In this document: in pieces, positions 13,780 through 16,444 of the stretch
Numbering within the stretch: the stretch's first letter is position 1
How the letters are laid out: every line of letters begins with the position of its first letter
Assembly: GCA_004562975.1 (NCBI GenBank)
Contig: SFQP01000059.1
Location: 1 to 16,444 of the forward strand
DNA length: 16,444 nucleotides
Source: a bacterium
Lineage (GTDB): Bacteria > Bacteroidota > Bacteroidia > Bacteroidales > Bacteroidaceae
Reading direction: 5' to 3'
Made by a program: the position numbers and the translations under genes
Notes under the pieces: generated by a model
Seen by the model: the letters and a program-made list of their open reading frames with translations, nothing else
Database searches by the model: none
Told to the model about the DNA's origin: nothing

Positions 13780-15900
13780 ATGACCACCGAAAGCAACCAT
13801 AAAAAGTCAAAACTCGAAGGCCGAGTAACGCTGGCCGGCTCACTCATCATCGTAGTGGCGTTGCTCGTCTACTTCCTGCCGCGCGAAACAAAGTTCGGGT
13901 ACGAATACGAACAGGGCCGCCCGTGGCGTTACAACTCGCTCATCGCCACCTTCGACTTTCCCATCTACAAGACCCGCGCCGAAGTGGAGGAAGAGCGCGA
14001 TAGTGCGCTGCGCCAGTTCATGCCCTTCTTCACGGAGAACAAAACGACGGGACAACGGCAAATCAATGCCTTCCGCTCCGACTTCATGCACGGCGCGTTC
14101 AAGGAGGTGCCGTCCCGTTACCTGCACCACATCGAGCAGCAGCTCGCCGAGGTCTACCGCGCCGGTATCGTGGGGGCGGAACAGCTGTCGAAAATGGCTC
14201 AGGAGCTTACCCCAGGCATCCGCCTCGTGCAGGGCACGGAAGCCATCAGCCGTCCACTCGGCGAACTCTACTCCACACGCTCTGCCTACGAGCAAATCAT
14301 GCACGCCGACACGGTGCAGTTTCCGCGCGAGGTGATGGCACGCTGCAACCTCAACAAATACCTCGAGCCGAACCTGCTCGTTGACAGCATGAAGACCACG
14401 GCGGCCCGCGAGGACGTGCTCGCCTCGGTATCGCCCGCCTCGGGCATGGTGCAGAGCGGCCAGCGCATCATCGACCGGGGTGAAATAATTTCGGCAGAAC
14501 AGTACCAAATTCTCAAATCCTTTGAACACGAAACCCTGCGCCGCAACGACCCCTCAGAAGGTTTCTGGTGGATCATGGCCGGGCAGATAATCTTCGTTTC
14601 GTGCGTACTGGCGGCCTTCGCCCTCTACCTCCGGCTCTTCCGCCGCGACTACCTGCGCTCACCCCACAGCATCCTGCTTCTCACCACCCTCATCGCCATC
14701 TTCCCCATCATCACCTACCTGATGGTGGACCACAAGTTCTTCAACGTCTACATGGTGCCCTACGCCATGGTGCCCATCTTCATCCGCATCTTCATGGACT
14801 CCCGCACGGCCTTCATGGCCATGGTATGCTCCACGATACTCTCATCGTTCGCTCTGCACAGCAACTACGAGTTTCTCGTGGTAGAGTTCGTGGCGGGCAT
14901 GACGGCCATCAGCGCGCTCAAGGACCTGACGGAACGGTCACAACTGCTGCGCGTGGTGCTGGAAATTTCGCTGGCCGGCATGGTGGTGATGCTGGGCTAC
15001 GACCTGGCGCAGGGCATTGATCTGGAACACCTGGATCGCTCCTTATATATATATATAGGCGTGAACGGCGTGCTCCTGCTCTTTGCCTACCCGCTGATGT
15101 ACATGATTGAGAAACTGTTCGGCTTCACCAGCAGCGTGACCCTCGTGGAGCTGTCGAACACAAACAACACCATCCTCCGGCGAATGTCGAAGGTGGCCCA
15201 GGGCACGTTTGTCCACTCCTTGCAGGTGGCCAATCTGGCGGCGGAAGTGGCGGACAAGATCGGCGCGAAACCGCAGCTCGTCAGGACGGGCGCACTCTAC
15301 CACGACATCGGAAAGATGCTCAACCCGGCCTTCTTCACGGAGAACCAGACGGGCGTGAACCCGCACGACGAGCTCACGGAGGAGCGGTCGGCGGAAATCA
15401 TCATCAGCCACGTGCGCGAAGGCTTGCGTCTGGCCGAGAAATACCATTTGCCGAAGGTGATACGCGACTTCATCTCCACACACCACGGCACATCGATGGC
15501 CAAGTATTTCTACATCCAATGGAAAAACAAGCATGAGGGACAGGAACCCGACAGCGCACTCTTCACCTACCCAGGGCCCAACCCCTTCACCCGCGAACAG
15601 GCCATCCTGATGATGTGCGACGCGGTGGAGGCCAGCTCACGCTCGCTCAAGGAAGTGACGGAAGAAAGCCTGAAAGAACTGGTGGACCGCATCGTCAACG
15701 GACAGGTGCAGGCAGGCTATTTCCGCGAATGTCCCATCACCTTCCGCGACATTGCCGAGGCCAAACGTGTGCTCGTGGAAAGCCTCAAAACCATCTACCA
15801 CACGCGCATCGCCTATCCCGAACTCAACCCGAAACCCGCCGAACCAGAACCGTTTTCGCGGCGCGGCTACTTTTTCGGGAGGAAAAGCAGCCTGCACTGA
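13780..15900 (+). CDS. PgpH-like 7TM-HD membrane phosphodiesterase (c-di-AMP)
   Basis: The 706-residue protein has one N-terminal membrane segment (about 15-32, SLIIVVALLVYFLP), an extracytoplasmic 7TMR-HDED-like region (about 33-255), a cluster of transmembrane helices (about 262-455) and a cytoplasmic HD domain. HD metal ligands visible are His479 (FVHSLQ), His508-Asp509 (YHDIGKM), His568/His569 (STHHGT) and Asp614 (MMCDAVEA). This is the architecture of PgpH, which hydrolyses the second messenger c-di-AMP. Activity is inferred from the family. A (TA)7 tract (15044-15057) inside the gene encodes LYIYIG at the edge of a membrane helix. A terminator-like hairpin lies about 70 bases after the stop. 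Codon use is GC-rich and even throughout. Confidence 0.92.
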   Translation: MTTESNHKKSKLEGRVTLAGSLIIVVALLVYFLPRETKFGYEYEQGRPWRYNSLIATFDFPIYKTRAEVEEERDSALRQFMPFFTENKTTGQRQINAFRSDFMHGAFKEVPSRYLHHIEQQLAEVYRAGIVGAEQLSKMAQELTPGIRLVQGTEAISRPLGELYSTRSAYEQIMHADTVQFPREVMARCNLNKYLEPNLLVDSMKTTAAREDVLASVSPASGMVQSGQRIIDRGEIISAEQYQILKSFEHETLRRNDPSEGFWWIMAGQIIFVSCVLAAFALYLRLFRRDYLRSPHSILLLTTLIAIFPIITYLMVDHKFFNVYMVPYAMVPIFIRIFMDSRTAFMAMVCSTILSSFALHSNYEFLVVEFVAGMTAISALKDLTERSQLLRVVLEISLAGMVVMLGYDLAQGIDLEHLDRSLYIYIGVNGVLLLFAYPLMYMIEKLFGFTSSVTLVELSNTNNTILRRMSKVAQGTFVHSLQVANLAAEVADKIGAKPQLVRTGALYHDIGKMLNPAFFTENQTGVNPHDELTEERSAEIIISHVREGLRLAEKYHLPKVIRDFISTHHGTSMAKYFYIQWKNKHEGQEPDSALFTYPGPNPFTREQAILMMCDAVEASSRSLKEVTEESLKELVDRIVNGQVQAGYFRECPITFRDIAEAKRVLVESLKTIYHTRIAYPELNPKPAEPEPFSRRGYFFGRKSSLH
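15044..15057 (+). repeat. (TA)7 dinucleotide tract inside the PgpH-like gene
   Basis: Seven TA units encode the residues YIYI within the transmembrane region. Gain or loss of one or two units would shift the frame and truncate the HD domain. The surrounding sequence is GC-rich, so the tract stands out. Confidence 0.9.
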
Positions 15901-15968
15901 ACCGCCACCCCCAGCGGAGTGAAATACTAAAAAGTGGAAAAGAAAAAGCGGAAAGTCACCCATAAACC

Positions 15969-15988
15969 AGTGGGAAGCCACTTTTTTT
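15969..15988 (+). terminator. Probable intrinsic terminator after the PgpH-like gene
   Basis: AGTGG, loop GAAG, CCACT, then a run of seven T (15982-15988, the first belonging to the stem). The stem is short (5 bp) but the T tract and the position about 70 bases after the stop support the call. Confidence 0.6.
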
Positions 15989-16000
15989 CGCCAATAAACA

Positions 16001-16033
16001 TTAGCAAAAGCAAATAAATTCTTCTACTTTTGC
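16001..16033 (+). promoter_or_regulatory. Promoter of the succinate dehydrogenase/fumarate reductase operon
   Basis: TACTTTTGC (16025-16033) matches the -7 consensus TAnnTTTGC. TTAG at 16001-16004, 20 bases upstream, is a weak -33 element. GCAAAAG and CTTTTGC form an inverted repeat across the promoter (16004-16010 with 16027-16033), a possible operator. The predicted leader is about 110 nt and contains a hairpin, TTTTCC/GGAAAA, near 16047-16069. Confidence 0.65.
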
Positions 16034-16079
16034 AGGGACAAAGCCCTTTTCCTCATTTATGGGGAAAAACGGCCACCTA

Positions 16080-16109
16080 ACCTATCTTATACACACCTAT
16101 CTTATACAC
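16080..16109 (+). repeat. Tandem 15-mer in the sdh/frd leader
   Basis: ACCTATCTTATACAC occurs twice without a gap (16080-16094 and 16095-16109) in the untranslated leader, 42 bases before the start codon. The role is unknown; it could be a slippage duplication or a paired binding site. Confidence 0.85.
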
Positions 16110-16151
16110 TTCTAACAATCTACAATATCAACTTAATTCAAAATCAACTTT

Positions 16152-16444
16152 ATGTGGTTAACTAATTCATCCATCGGACGGAAGGTAATCATGTCGGTAA
16201 CCGGCATTGCGCTCATTCTGTTCCTCACGTTTCATGGTTGCATGAACCTGGTGGCTCTCTTCTCCGAAGAAGGTTACAACATGGTGTGCGAAATGCTCGG
16301 TGCCAACTGGTATGCTGTGGCTGCTACGGGCGGCTTGGCTGTGCTGGTTGCCCTGCACTTCATCTATGCCATCATCCTTACGCTGCAAAACCGTAAGGCG
16401 CGCGGCAACAACCGCTATGCTGTTACCAACAAGCCTGAAAAGGT
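16152..16444 (+). CDS. Succinate dehydrogenase/fumarate reductase cytochrome b subunit (5' part)
   Basis: The first 97 codons are present; the gene runs off the window. The product begins MWLTNSSIGRKVIMSVTGIA, continues LILFLTFHGCMNLVALFS and LGANWYAVAATGG, then HFIYAIILTLQNRKARGN and RYAVTNKPEK. This closely follows the Bacteroidetes type of single-polypeptide membrane anchor with five helices and two haems b, which links quinone to the flavoprotein and iron-sulfur subunits, expected just downstream. His in FLTFHG and His in ALHFIYA fit haem-ligand positions. In these organisms the complex works mainly as fumarate reductase in anaerobic energy metabolism. The ATG at 16152 is supported by homology and by the promoter. 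Confidence 0.93.
   Translation, partial: MWLTNSSIGRKVIMSVTGIALILFLTFHGCMNLVALFSEEGYNMVCEMLGANWYAVAATGGLAVLVALHFIYAIILTLQNRKARGNNRYAVTNKPEK

Overview
The window comes from a Bacteroidales chromosome, most likely a Prevotellaceae-type anaerobe. The signs are the promoters (-7 box TAnnTTTGC, with TTTG upstream at one of them), secreted proteins with dockerin-like and cohesin-like modules, the YDLQGKRV...GVYI C-terminal tail, the Bacteroidetes-type succinate dehydrogenase/fumarate reductase cytochrome b, and a GH3-family protein beside a DUF3108 protein and pdxB. Taxonomy is inferred from protein style; there is no rRNA here.

Layout. (1) Positions 1-518 are intron-like sequence on the minus strand: a 32-nt hairpin matching group II intron domain V with a CGC triad, a domain VI-like hairpin, and upstream sequence with no intact reverse transcriptase. 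It lies just downstream of a strong hairpin (519-559) that ends the next operon. (2) Positions 576-6938 are a minus-strand operon of four genes, read from high to low coordinates: a beta-helix secreted protein, a 1347-residue modular protein with six N-terminal repeats and a C-terminal dockerin, a cohesin-like protein, and a 55-residue acidic protein. (3) Upstream of it is a near-perfect promoter (7379-7410), then about 350 nt of highly structured RNA ending in a terminator-like stem and a T tract (7018-7372), before the first start codon at 6938. (4) Positions 7416-7927 are a divergent intergenic region with an inverted repeat and an imperfect tandem repeat of about 89 bp that runs into the promoter of the GH3 gene. 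(5) Positions 7928-15900 are plus-strand genes: GH3-family protein, a broken Ig-like lipoprotein gene, a DUF3108 protein, pdxB, and a PgpH-like 7TM-HD phosphodiesterase. Three AT-rich intergenic elements with terminal inverted repeats separate some of them. (6) A terminator, a promoter and the 5' part of the succinate dehydrogenase/fumarate reductase cytochrome b gene close the window.

How it fits together. The plus-strand genes are mostly core functions: vitamin B6 synthesis, c-di-AMP turnover, envelope proteins and anaerobic respiration. The minus-strand operon is accessory and extracellular. Its cohesin-like and dockerin-like products could bind each other outside the cell, and its expression may pass through the structured leader. 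That leader, and the intron-like remnant placed after the operon terminator, are the most unusual parts of the window.
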